Shown here: positions 36,066 to 44,239 of the stretch, piece after piece
Position numbering within the stretch: the first letter of the stretch is position 1
Layout: every line of letters starts with the position of its first letter
NCBI RefSeq assembly: GCF_900106955.1
Contig: NZ_FNNI01000009.1
Coordinates: 1-64,000 of the forward strand
Direction: 5' to 3'
Source of the DNA: Aidingimonas halophila
GTDB lineage: Bacteria > Pseudomonadota > Gammaproteobacteria > Pseudomonadales > Halomonadaceae
Length of the DNA stretch: 64,000 bases
Translations under genes and position numbers: made by a program
Notes under the pieces: model-generated
Databases searched by the model: none
Told to the model about the DNA's origin: nothing
The model's input: the letters and a program-made list of their open reading frames with translations, nothing else

Positions 36066-37202
36066 TCATGTGTCTTTACATAATAGCCGAAACGCGTCCT
36101 TGAGTTTCTCGTATTGTTGCTCATGAGAGTAATGATTGGCCAGTTGGGCGAGGCCGGCAGCGAGCTCATGATAGTCGTCTCGCTCCATGATGGAGACGAT
36201 CCGTTCCGCCCATTCGGTCGGTTGGTCGCTCTCTACGATCAATTCCTCGAAATCGCTTTCCAGCAGTTCGGCTGCACCCACCCAGTGTGATAGCAGCACC
36301 GGCGTTCCGCATGCCATGGCTTCCAGGACGACGCGGCCGAATTCTTCGATATGCGCCGGTAGAACGAACAGATCGAGAGCGCCATAGAGGCGTTCTACCT
36401 CTGGAATCGTCGAACGCCACAGGAACCGGTCAGCGATGCCGAGTTGTTCCGCCTGTTGTTGGTAGGGAGAGGCATCATCCTTGCCAACGACCAGAAACCG
36501 GTGGTCGTGATCGCTTTTTGACAGCAGTTCGGCGGCCATCGAGACGAAACCGGCGACGTTGCGCTTGCGGAAGTTGCCCGACGTGACAAGACCGATCAGG
36601 CGAGTGGCTTCCTCGATGCCCAGCGATTCTCGCATGGATCGGCGATCGCTTCGGGCTCGTTCGGGATTGAACTGTGCGGGATCGTAGCCGGGATAGCTGA
36701 TGTCGATGCGAGCCCGGCTGATGTTGTAACGTGATGCCAGGTCGTCACCCATCAGCCGTGAATTGACGGCGATACGCTGTCCGCGATTCTGGCTAAGCAC
36801 GTGGTCATGAATGGCTGCGACTTCTCCTGTCGCCTGGTCGCGGCCGTGAATCCGCTGGCTCGCCAGGTGTACGCAGTTGTGCATATAGACCACGTCATTG
36901 GTGACACAGTCCCCATGGCTGATGAGCAGAGCGGGGGTGTGCCGTCGACACCAGGCTTGCACCCGACGGTCGAACCAGAAGCGCCGCTGGGGCCCTTTGA
37001 ATGGCCAACGCCACAGGCGAACCCAGTCGGCGCCGGATTGCTCGATCAACTGACGGTTACCTCGTTCGGCCAGGATGACCACGCGATAGCCCAGCTCGCG
37101 CAGTGCTGCCGTTTGTTCGAAGGCGTTACGACTGGCGCCGGTGCGTTTTTCGACCTGGCGTATGGCGATAGCGGCAAGCGGGGCGGCATTGGTCGATGTC
37201 AT
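36066..37202 (-). CDS. Glycosyltransferase family 4
   Basis: About 378 aa from ATG 37202 (AAAGG lies upstream). It has the N-terminal R-Q-V-E-K-R-T-G-A-S-R-N pattern and a C-terminal donor domain with I-E-E-F-G-R-V-V-L-E-A-M-A-C-G-T-P-V, i.e. the E-x7-E motif. Several glycosyltransferases that modify LPS core look like this. It is convergent with the sulfotransferase gene, 15 bp apart, and divergent from the GT90 gene. Acceptor and donor are unknown. Confidence 0.85.
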   Translation of the reverse strand: MTSTNAAPLAAIAIRQVEKRTGASRNAFEQTAALRELGYRVVILAERGNRQLIEQSGADWVRLWRWPFKGPQRRFWFDRRVQAWCRRHTPALLISHGDCVTNDVVYMHNCVHLASQRIHGRDQATGEVAAIHDHVLSQNRGQRIAVNSRLMGDDLASRYNISRARIDISYPGYDPAQFNPERARSDRRSMRESLGIEEATRLIGLVTSGNFRKRNVAGFVSMAAELLSKSDHDHRFLVVGKDDASPYQQQAEQLGIADRFLWRSTIPEVERLYGALDLFVLPAHIEEFGRVVLEAMACGTPVLLSHWVGAAELLESDFEELIVESDQPTEWAERIVSIMERDDYHELAAGLAQLANHYSHEQQYEKLKDAFRLLCKDT

Positions 37203-37440
37203 GGAAGGGCCTTTACCGAATGATGGGGTGAGGATACGCATTCCCGTATGTCATGCAACCAAACGCATGCCCTCTGGTACTAGTTAACCGAGTGAACACC
37301 TGGCCATCGTTGCTGTCATCACGATGTTACATGACTTTCATATGGTCGGCGTACCGTGCTGAAATACTGATTGGCAGGGTGTGATGCCATCGGAGTCGTG
37401 TGGTTTTCCTTCATTCTTCTGGCACTCGGACAGGTTATCC

Positions 37441-38439
37441 ATGTCGACGCGCAGCGGTTACGGAAGCATACCCCATAGACTGAGATTTTATCTTGGAGAG
37501 GCGTCCAGCCTGATCATCCCCGATATCTATTTTCGCAAGCGACGAGACGTCCTGTTGTCTCGTTTCGACGGGCTGAATAATGAAACTCAGAAGGCCATCG
37601 TTGATCGTGTCGATTATTGCAACAAGTTGACGAGTGCATTTAATGCGGAGGCGTTGGATCAGTTCAACCGGGACTTGACGATTGGTACGCGTCGTTCCGC
37701 CTATCATTTGGATTTCAAACGCGTCGCCCGCTATTTTCCTGCTGATGTGCGCTTTTCCTATCTGTTCGGTGACTGCACGCACGTGCCTGACGAGCCGACC
37801 TTCGTTAAAAGCCGTCCGGTGGCGGATGGTGCGGGCAATGCCGATTCGGTACTGCTGAAACTTAACAGCGTCCGGCACTATTACCGAGTGCGTGATCGAC
37901 TGGCCTTCGAACAGAAACGGCCGCTGGCGGTCTGGCGCGGTTCCATTCACCAGGGCCATAGAAAACGTTTCGTGGCGAGCCATTTCGCCCATCCGTTGTG
38001 CAATATCGGTGCAGTCGGAGGCGATCCCGATGGCCTGTACGATCGCGGTACGTTGTCGATTCGCGAGCAATTGCAATACCGGTTCATCATTAGTATCGAA
38101 GGCAAGGACGTCGCGACCAACCTGAAGTGGATCCTGTCGTCCAATTCACTGTGTTTGATGCCCCGCCCGCGTTATGAGACATGGTTCATGGAAGGGCGTT
38201 TGATTCCCGGTGTGCACTATGTCCAGGTTGCAGATGACTTCTCGGACCTGGGGGACAAGATCGAGCACTATCTCGTTCATCCTGCCGAGGCAAAAGCGAT
38301 CATCGCCAACGCGAACCGTCATGCGGAATCGTTCTACGATTCGGACAGTGATTTGCTGGTGTCGCTGATGGTCTTCGACAAATATCTCCGGCTTTCCGGT
38401 CAACTGCCTCGATGGCAGTCGTCACTCGATCCGGCATGA
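37441..38439 (+). CDS. Glycosyltransferase family 90 (LpsA/CAP10-like)
   Basis: A protein of about 332 aa with the GT90 pattern: F-S-Y-L-F-G-D-C-T-H-V-P near residue 105, K-S-R-P-V, then W-R-G-S-I-H-Q-G-H-R-K-R-F, I-I-S-I-E-G-K-D-V-A-T-N-L-K-W-I-L-S-S-N-S and the E-T-W-F-M-E-G end block. These proteins transfer xylose or glucose-type residues to LPS or capsule. The start is uncertain: ATG 37441 is used, but the frame is open back to 37384, where an AGGG lies just upstream. Divergent from the GT4 gene at 37202. Confidence 0.82.
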   Translation: MSTRSGYGSIPHRLRFYLGEASSLIIPDIYFRKRRDVLLSRFDGLNNETQKAIVDRVDYCNKLTSAFNAEALDQFNRDLTIGTRRSAYHLDFKRVARYFPADVRFSYLFGDCTHVPDEPTFVKSRPVADGAGNADSVLLKLNSVRHYYRVRDRLAFEQKRPLAVWRGSIHQGHRKRFVASHFAHPLCNIGAVGGDPDGLYDRGTLSIREQLQYRFIISIEGKDVATNLKWILSSNSLCLMPRPRYETWFMEGRLIPGVHYVQVADDFSDLGDKIEHYLVHPAEAKAIIANANRHAESFYDSDSDLLVSLMVFDKYLRLSGQLPRWQSSLDPA

Positions 38440-38539
38440 ATGAAAAGTGAGTGGCCTGCGACTTTCTGGATAGGGGGCTAGTCGCCAAGGCCGCTGGCGC
38501 GGTAAAGTCTGTTGACGATTAATTTGCAAGGGAGTTTTT

Positions 38540-38995
38540 ATGAAGATTGCCACGTCATTGGCTGCAGCACTTGCTTCGATCGCGATCAGTGTTCCTGTCA
38601 TGGCCCAACAGATGGGAGGTGGAGCCCCGAGCGTCGATGATCAGGTCGAGCAACTTGATCAGATCGTTGATCTGGATGCCGACCAGGAAGAAGAAGTCCG
38701 CTCACTGCTGAATCAAATGCAGGAAAGCCGGCAGCAACACAGCCAGGAATCACAAGAGCTGCAGCAAAGCCTGGGAGAGCATGTCGGTGCCGACTATAAC
38801 GAAGCGGCGATCCGCTCTGATGCCCAGGCACTTGGTGATTTGACCGCGGAAATGACGGCGGAGCGTCTCATCCTGCAATCGAAGATGGAGGCGGTCTTCA
38901 CGCAGGAGCAGCGCGATGCGCTCGATGAAGAAATCGCCAAGCAGCAACAACAGATGCAACAGATGCAGGAACAGATGCAACAGCAAGGCCAGTAA
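38540..38995 (+). CDS. Spy/CpxP-like periplasmic protein, copy 1
   Basis: A 151-aa secreted protein: signal peptide up to V-M-A/Q-Q-M, then an almost entirely helical chain with L-D-A-D-Q-E-E-E-V and F-T-Q-E-Q-R-D-A-L, a variant of the L-T-x-x-Q repeat of Spy/CpxP proteins, and a Gln/Met-rich tail. Spy-type proteins are ATP-independent periplasmic chaperones; the His/Met content could also bind metal. GGGAG precedes ATG 38540. A strong terminator follows at 39026. It is a tandem paralogue of 39327-39833. Confidence 0.72.
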   Translation: MKIATSLAAALASIAISVPVMAQQMGGGAPSVDDQVEQLDQIVDLDADQEEEVRSLLNQMQESRQQHSQESQELQQSLGEHVGADYNEAAIRSDAQALGDLTAEMTAERLILQSKMEAVFTQEQRDALDEEIAKQQQQMQQMQEQMQQQGQ

Positions 38996-39025
38996 TTGCG
39001 CTGAGTCGCCTGCGATCCCGCACAA

Positions 39026-39060
39026 CGACCCCGCCCTTTTTGGCGGGGTCGTTGTTTTTA
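39026..39060 (+). terminator. Rho-independent terminator
   Basis: CGACCCCGCC (39026-39035) pairs with GGCGGGGTCG (39042-39051), followed by TTGTTTTT. It ends the first Spy-like transcript. The stretch from 39061 to 39326 before the second copy holds no gene I can support; a 70-codon minus-strand frame there has no ATG start or ribosome-binding site. Confidence 0.9.
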
Positions 39061-39326
39061 CGCGCTATGCGGAATGAAAAAATTGCCGTTGCGACGAATT
39101 TTTTGAAAACAGTACTGTCCGACGGCGCAGGTGGCGACAGATAACCCGATTATGGCTGTAGTGATTAGCCTCCTCGGGAGCCAGGGCCAAGATGAGTCGT
39201 CACCTTGATGGGCCTTGTGGTTTCCGCTGTGTGTAGGTGGTCCGTCATATAGTCGTATGGGGTATCGCAAGACCCGTCAGGATTGTTTCGGGTCGGAAAC
39301 GCACTTTGTACGCAATTGGAGTCTTT

Positions 39327-39833
39327 ATGAAGGTAGCCAAGCTTTTCGCTCCGGCAGTCGCCGCACTGGCATTCAGTGTTCCCGCCATGGCCCAGCAAAT
39401 GGGTGGAGGCGGCATGGGTGGTGGAGCACCCAGTGTCGATGACCAGGTCAGTCAACTCGACCAAATGGTGGATCTGGATGACGGGCAGAAGGAGGAGATC
39501 AGCAGCCTTTTGACCCAGATGCAAGATGACATCGGTGCCAAGGAGCAGGAAGCCCAGGAGCTGCAACAGCAAATCAGCGAGCGGGTTCAGCCGGATTATG
39601 ACGAAGCTGCCATTCGCGCAGATGCGGAGCGTCTTGGCGACCTGACTGCAGAAATGACGGCTGACAGCATCATCCTGCAATCTCAGATCGAAGACGTGTT
39701 CACTCAGGAACAGCGCGATCAACTGGATGAGGCCATGGCTCAGCAGCAGGAGCAAATGGAGCAGATGCAGGAGCAGATGCAGCAGCAGGAGCAGGGACAA
39801 GGCCAAGGCCAAGGTGAGGAAGCGCTGCAGTGA
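39327..39833 (+). CDS. Spy/CpxP-like periplasmic protein, copy 2
   Basis: A 168-aa paralogue of the previous gene. Signal peptide cleavage is expected at A-M-A/Q-Q-M-G-G-G. Both mature chains share G-G-A-P-S-V-D-D-Q-V, L-D-Q-x-V-D-L-D, E-L-Q-Q, L-G-D-L-T-A-E-M-T-A and F-T-Q-E-Q-R-D. This copy has extra Gly-Met residues after the cleavage site and a longer Gln/Glu/Gly tail. ATG 39327 is chosen for the signal peptide; the in-frame extension to 39237 is ignored. It has its own terminator at 39893. Confidence 0.72.
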   Translation: MKVAKLFAPAVAALAFSVPAMAQQMGGGGMGGGAPSVDDQVSQLDQMVDLDDGQKEEISSLLTQMQDDIGAKEQEAQELQQQISERVQPDYDEAAIRADAERLGDLTAEMTADSIILQSQIEDVFTQEQRDQLDEAMAQQQEQMEQMQEQMQQQEQGQGQGQGEEALQ

Positions 39834-39892
39834 TTAGGTTGTGGTCAGGTTGACAGCCTGGCCGCACTGACAGCGTTTACCTGTCTCTGTTG

Positions 39893-39925
39893 ACGGCCCC
39901 GCCGCGAGCGGGGCCGTGTGTTTGT
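39893..39925. terminator. Terminator hairpin between convergent genes
   Basis: ACGGCCCCGC (39893-39902) pairs with GCGGGGCCGT (39908-39917), followed by GTGTTTGTT. It probably ends transcription of the second Spy-like gene and, from the other side, of the TRAP/SDR operon. Confidence 0.85.
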
Positions 39926-40890
39926 TAGCGTTCCTCGAATGACTTTATCCCTTCCAGCCATCGCCGATAATCTGCCAGCCCTGCCTTGATATCGGTGTAG
40001 ACAGGATCGAATCCGAGTTCCCGGCGTGCCAGCGAGATATCCAATGGTGAGCCGCGGCCGGCGAAGGGGCCCGGGCCGAGAGTCACCTTGGCGCGCTTGC
40101 CGATGGTGTCGGCGACATGATCGACGAGTTCACGATGGTCGACGGTGACGCCACTGGAAATATTGAAGTTGCGTTCACTGACGTGATCTTTCTGGAACAG
40201 CAGCACGATACCGCGGGCAGTGTCCTGCACATGGGTCCAGTCGAGGGCCTGGTCGGCACCGTTGTCGGACTGAATGTCGTCCATCCCTTCCAGGGGACCG
40301 AACAGCGCCTGGTAGACCGGATGCATGTGGGAGGGACGCTTTCCCGGGCCATAGACGAAGAACAGGCGCGCATTACGTACATCCATGCCATAGGTTTCAC
40401 TGTACTGGATGCCGTAAAGTTCGCCGGCAATCTTGGTGGCGCCGTAGAGGTCGGTGGCCTTGTAGGGTGTCGCCTCGGTCTGGCCGCCGGGGGCATCGCC
40501 ATAGACAGCGCCGGAACTCATGTTGACGATGCGTTTGATACCCAGGATGCGACAGCATTCCAGTAGATTCAGGGTCCCCGTGGCATTGATCGAAATATGC
40601 TTGAACGGACGTTTGGGGAAGTGCGGGCCGGCAATGACCGACACGCTGTGAATCACGCCTTCCAACTCGTCGCGGTAGCGCAGCAACGTTTCGAACATGG
40701 CGTGATAGTCGAGGACATCGACGCTCTCGAGCACGAGCTGGTCGCGGACTTCCTGGAGGTAATCGAGGTCCATGTTGTCGAAATGGCCGGCGGCCATGTC
40801 GCAGATGATGATCCTCTTGCCTTGTTTGGCCAGTTGGTAGGCGACCCAGGAGCCAACGTGGCCGAGGCCACCGGTAATCAATACTGCCAT
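39925..40890 (-). CDS. NAD(P)-dependent extended SDR epimerase/dehydrogenase
   Basis: A 321-aa extended SDR with G-G-L-G-H-V-G at residues 7-13 and the catalytic Ser region M-S-S-G-A-V-Y-G followed by Y-G-A-T-K. It acts as an epimerase, dehydratase or dehydrogenase on a sugar or sugar acid. It is the last gene of a minus-strand run after a TRAP transporter, so a substrate imported by that transporter, for example a uronate-type compound, is likely. A glycan role is less likely, as the adjacent genes are catabolic in type. Confidence 0.82.
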   Translation of the reverse strand: MAVLITGGLGHVGSWVAYQLAKQGKRIIICDMAAGHFDNMDLDYLQEVRDQLVLESVDVLDYHAMFETLLRYRDELEGVIHSVSVIAGPHFPKRPFKHISINATGTLNLLECCRILGIKRIVNMSSGAVYGDAPGGQTEATPYKATDLYGATKIAGELYGIQYSETYGMDVRNARLFFVYGPGKRPSHMHPVYQALFGPLEGMDDIQSDNGADQALDWTHVQDTARGIVLLFQKDHVSERNFNISSGVTVDHRELVDHVADTIGKRAKVTLGPGPFAGRGSPLDISLARRELGFDPVYTDIKAGLADYRRWLEGIKSFEER

Positions 40891-40928
40891 GATGAAATTC
40901 TCCTTTCAGGTAACAGGCTGGTCGTTCA

Positions 40929-42221
40929 TTAGTTGAAGACCAGGTTGGGCAAGAGCATGACGATCGATGGGAAACACGTGATGATCAGTAGAACGGCGAT
41001 CAGCGGTATATAGAAGGGCACTGTCTCGCGCACCAGGTCCGAGAACGACATTTGGGTGATCTTCTGTATCGTGAAGAGCACGGTGCCGACCGGCGGGGTG
41101 ATCAGGCCGATCATCAGCGTAAAGATCATGACGACGCCAAAATGCACGGGATCGATACCGTATTGGACGACGACGGGAACCAGCAGGGGAGTCAGCAGGA
41201 ACAGCGCCGGGACGGAGTCGATGAAAAGCCCGATAAGCAGGATGAACAGCACCAGTATCAGAAGTAATGCCAGTGGACTGGTCACGGTGGACAGCAGGAA
41301 ATCGGCTACCAGCGCCGTGACCTGGTAGCGAGCCAGAACCCAGCTGTAAAGGGCGCTACCGGCAATGATGAACAGCAGCGCGGCGGTATCGATGGCGGTG
41401 GATTTCAGGATCCCCAGGAACTGCCGGAAGCTGATCGAGCGATAGACCATGAACGAGATGATCATGCAGTAGAGCAGAGCGACTACCGAGGCCTCGGTCG
41501 GTGTGAAGATCCCGGAGAGAATGCCGAAGATGATGATCAGCGGTGTCAGCATCGGCAGCAAGCCTCGCGACATGGCGCGAATGAATTCGCTGAGGGTGGC
41601 TCGGGCGCGGGTCGGGTAGCCGCGGCGATGGGACATGATCGCGATCATCACCATCAATCCCAGCCCCATGAACAAGCCGGGCAGAATCGATGCCAGGAAG
41701 ATCGAGGCAATCGATGCGTTGGCCAGGGCACCGTAAATGACGGCTGGGATGCTTGGCGGGATGATCGGACCGATGGTTGCCGAACTGGCGGTCACCGCAG
41801 CACTGAATCCGGTGGGATAGCCATCGTCTTCCATCGCCTTGATTTCGACGGCGCCTAGTCCGCCGGCATCCGCGACTGCCGAGCCGGACATACCGGCAAA
41901 CAGCATACTGGCAACCACATTGACATGACCCAGGCCGCCCTTGAGATGGCCGACCATGGTTCGGGCGATGTCAAAAACACGGTCGGATATCCCGGCCTCG
42001 TTCATGAGTCGCCCGATCAGTAGAAACGCCGGTATGGCCAGCAGCGTAAAGCTATTGACACCGTAGAGGGTACGCTGGGCGATCATTTCTATCGGGATCG
42101 CGTCGAAACCGCGTGCATAAGCCAGTACCAATGCGGATGACGCGATCATGGCGAATGCCACCGGTACGCCGATCGCCAGCAGCACGATCAGTCCGACGAA
42201 CATGATGACGAAGATTTCCAT
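40929..42221 (-). CDS. dctM: TRAP transporter large permease DctM
   Basis: A 430-aa protein with 11-12 hydrophobic segments. ATG 42221 gives the usual M-E-I-F-V-I-M-F-V start; an upstream extension to 42299 is not homologous-looking. Conserved features include G-I-P-V-A-F-A near residue 20, F-A-G-M-S-G-S-A-V-A-D near 95 and I-P-P-S-I-P-A-V-I near 130. It forms the sodium-driven permease with DctQ, 3 bp apart from its gene. Substrate is unknown but probably a carboxylate. Confidence 0.92.
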   Translation of the reverse strand: MEIFVIMFVGLIVLLAIGVPVAFAMIASSALVLAYARGFDAIPIEMIAQRTLYGVNSFTLLAIPAFLLIGRLMNEAGISDRVFDIARTMVGHLKGGLGHVNVVASMLFAGMSGSAVADAGGLGAVEIKAMEDDGYPTGFSAAVTASSATIGPIIPPSIPAVIYGALANASIASIFLASILPGLFMGLGLMVMIAIMSHRRGYPTRARATLSEFIRAMSRGLLPMLTPLIIIFGILSGIFTPTEASVVALLYCMIISFMVYRSISFRQFLGILKSTAIDTAALLFIIAGSALYSWVLARYQVTALVADFLLSTVTSPLALLLILVLFILLIGLFIDSVPALFLLTPLLVPVVVQYGIDPVHFGVVMIFTLMIGLITPPVGTVLFTIQKITQMSFSDLVRETVPFYIPLIAVLLIITCFPSIVMLLPNLVFN

Positions 42222-42223
42222 GG

Positions 42224-42712
42224 TCAGTCGCTCCTGCCGTTGAATCGCCGGTAAAGATTGCCTAACAACAGGCCGATCATGATGGCGGCCGAGAGGCACT
42301 GAATGAAGTAGATATAGGAGAAGCTCATCTGGAAGGTGCTGGCGAGGATGCCGGACGTGCGGCCCATCATGTTCCAGGCACCGAAGACCAGCATCAGCAG
42401 AACCAGAATGCAGATGACGTCAGCCAACGCCCCGGTGATACGTTTCAAGCGCACCGGCAACATATCGGTGGCGATGGTGATGCTGATGTGCTGCTGATAG
42501 TGCAGCGCCAGAATCGAGCCGAGGAAGATCTCGGCAAGAAACAGGTAGCGAGATGCTTCATCCGTCCATGGAACTGCGATGCCGAGGAGGTAACGCGAGA
42601 TGACCTGAACGGCCATGATGATCAGCATCAGAGAAAACGCTGTTATGACGACGGCGGTCAGTAGTCGCCAGAAGCGTTCGATGCTCCGGTTGACGAATGT
42701 CGAGGTAGACAC
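42224..42712 (-). CDS. dctQ: TRAP transporter small permease DctQ
   Basis: A 162-aa protein with four hydrophobic segments and the family stretch V-Q-V-I-S-R-Y-L-L-G...W-T-D-E-A-S-R-Y-L-F near residues 37-60. It lies between dctP and dctM and should pair with the large permease. It is separated from dctP by a strong hairpin. Confidence 0.9.
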   Translation of the reverse strand: MSTSTFVNRSIERFWRLLTAVVITAFSLMLIIMAVQVISRYLLGIAVPWTDEASRYLFLAEIFLGSILALHYQQHISITIATDMLPVRLKRITGALADVICILVLLMLVFGAWNMMGRTSGILASTFQMSFSYIYFIQCLSAAIMIGLLLGNLYRRFNGRSD

Positions 42713-42792
42713 GGTAACCTCCGCTGGGCGTGAACGCGGAATGGGAAACGAGTTGCCACCTGCCCGTTCCGGGTGTGAGTCGGCAGCGGGCA

Positions 42793-42827
42793 GAACGCCT
42801 ACCCCCTTTGTGGGGCTAGGCGCGTTC
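42793..42827 (-). terminator. Intercistronic hairpin after dctP
   Basis: GAACGCCTACCCC pairs with GGGGCTAGGCGCGTTC (one bulged base pair on each side), with a short loop. It lies between the binding-protein gene and the permease genes. As in many TRAP and TTT operons it may lower permease mRNA relative to binding-protein mRNA. Confidence 0.6.
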
Positions 42828-42832
42828 GGTCG

Positions 42833-43816
42833 TTACTCTTCTTCCAGCAGGGAGAGTACGTAGTCACGGACGGACGGATGGTACTCTTCAGCGATTTCCC
42901 GGATGGCGGGCTCGCCCGCACTGCGGAAGGCCGCGACATCGGGTTCGACGACGGTCATGCCTTCTTCTTCCTGGAGTTGCTCATAGAGTTCGTCCTGACC
43001 TTCGGCGACCATGTCGTCACCCCAGGCGGTCGCTTCCTCGATGGCCCCGATGATGATCTCTCGGTTTTCGTCGGAGAGCCCCTGATAGAAGTCCTCGTTC
43101 ATCAACCAGTGGAAGAACGAATAGACATGCTCGGTCTTGTTGATGTGATCCTGCACTTCGTAGATTTTACCGGCATGAATGAGATCGACGGGATTTTCCT
43201 GCATCTCGATGACGCCGGTCTGGAGCGAGGTGTAGACCTCAGGCCAGGCGATCGGACTGGGTAGGGCGCCGATCTCTTCCCAGATCTGCACCCAGGGGGC
43301 GATTTCGGGAACGCGCATCTTGACGTCCTCGACATCTTCGGGCGTTTCGACCGGGAAGTTGGATGTCAGATTGCGGGGATTACGAGCGGAGAGAGCCACC
43401 AGGCGCATATTGCCGTTTTCGATGAGGCGCTCGTTGATCAGGTCTCCAGTTTCGCCGGCATAGACCTCTCGGGCTTCTTCGCTGGAACCGTAGACGAACG
43501 GCAGGTCGGCAGCGGCGAACGCTTCGGCATAGAGGGTCATGGGCATCGAGCCACCTAGCGCGATGTTGTATTCGCCATTGCTGGCGCCTTCGAGGTGGTC
43601 GCGTTCACCCCCCACTTCAGTGCCCAGCAGGGTGACGGAATAGTCGCCGTCGGTTTCTTCTTCGATGGTCTCCTTGAGCCGTTCGCCGACCTTGAACATG
43701 GCGTGCGATGGCTCGACATGGATGGCGATGGCGAGCTCTTCGGCGGAGGCCGACAGGGTTGTGCTCCATGCGGCGAGGCCGGCTATTACGATACCGCTGG
43801 CTTTTATTGTCTTCAT
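42833..43816 (-). CDS. dctP: TRAP transporter binding protein DctP
   Basis: A 327-aa secreted protein: signal peptide to about residue 25 (L-S-A-S-A/E-E), then the DctP fold with the ligand-binding Arg in M-R-V-P-E near residue 167 and W-P-E-V-Y-T-S-L-Q-T-G near 195. It is strongly acidic, as expected for a halophile periplasmic protein. A LacI operator lies 131 bp upstream of its start, so this transporter operon is probably under the LacI-type regulator at 44240. Confidence 0.92.
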   Translation of the reverse strand: MKTIKASGIVIAGLAAWSTTLSASAEELAIAIHVEPSHAMFKVGERLKETIEEETDGDYSVTLLGTEVGGERDHLEGASNGEYNIALGGSMPMTLYAEAFAAADLPFVYGSSEEAREVYAGETGDLINERLIENGNMRLVALSARNPRNLTSNFPVETPEDVEDVKMRVPEIAPWVQIWEEIGALPSPIAWPEVYTSLQTGVIEMQENPVDLIHAGKIYEVQDHINKTEHVYSFFHWLMNEDFYQGLSDENREIIIGAIEEATAWGDDMVAEGQDELYEQLQEEEGMTVVEPDVAAFRSAGEPAIREIAEEYHPSVRDYVLSLLEEE

Positions 43817-43946
43817 GACGGATATCTCCTGTTGGAGTTGGCGTGTGTCGGTTCATCGTCCTGATAGCGGGCGGTGAAGCGCCCGCATCGCGACCCGCAG
43901 GCCGGGTTCCTGTTGACGGTGCCTTGGCGACCGCCGTTGATTGGTG

Positions 43947-43960
43947 TGGTAGCGCTACCA
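43947..43960. promoter_or_regulatory. LacI-family operator, TRAP operon side
   Basis: TGGTAGCGCTACCA is a perfect 14-bp palindrome with the central CG that LacI-family regulators prefer. It sits upstream of dctP. The same sequence recurs at 44170-44183 before the lacI-type gene, which supports a specific regulator-operator pair. Confidence 0.8.
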
Positions 43961-44008
43961 TTTCTATTTATAGTTTCGGTCACTATCTCGTATTTCTCCG
44001 AAGCTTTA

Positions 44009-44106
44009 TGCAGGAGCGACTACAGTCGCGATGGGGCTGTCAGGCACCCGGCGCTGGACTGAACCGGGCGGGGCTTGCCGCCCTGCATCGCGGTTGAAAC
44101 CGCTCC
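44009..44106. repeat. REP-like inverted pair in intergenic region
   Basis: Units at 44009-44034 (tgcaggagcg...gcgatgg) and 44086-44106 (catcgcggttgaaaccgctcc) face each other. They are related to the copies near 16981 and 17950. They lie between the two operators in the 420-bp gap that separates the TRAP operon from its regulator. Confidence 0.6.
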
Positions 44107-44165
44107 GACAACACCAGAGTTCTACTGGTTGATTCGGCTAACTTACAGGAAAAGCTAGCACGGAG

Positions 44166-44187
44166 TTTTTGGTAGCGCTACCAAAAA
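44166..44187. promoter_or_regulatory. LacI-family operator, regulator side
   Basis: The 14-bp core TGGTAGCGCTACCA is extended by A/T bases on both sides into a 22-bp perfect palindrome. It lies about 50 bp before the lacI-type gene, probably over or next to its promoter, which implies self-repression. Confidence 0.82.
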
Positions 44188-44239
44188 TATTGTTCTGGTT
44201 TACACTACAACCAAACGCACATGAGGAAAGAGGCAAAAC

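Noticed and set aside
39058-39270. 70-codon minus-strand frame with a hydrophobic stretch between the Spy-like genes
   Set aside because: It starts at TTG without a ribosome-binding site and runs through a terminator hairpin; probably chance.
39165-39812. Leu/His-rich 215-codon minus-strand frame opposite the second Spy-like gene
   Set aside because: The long Leu runs are the antisense of Gln codons in the real gene.
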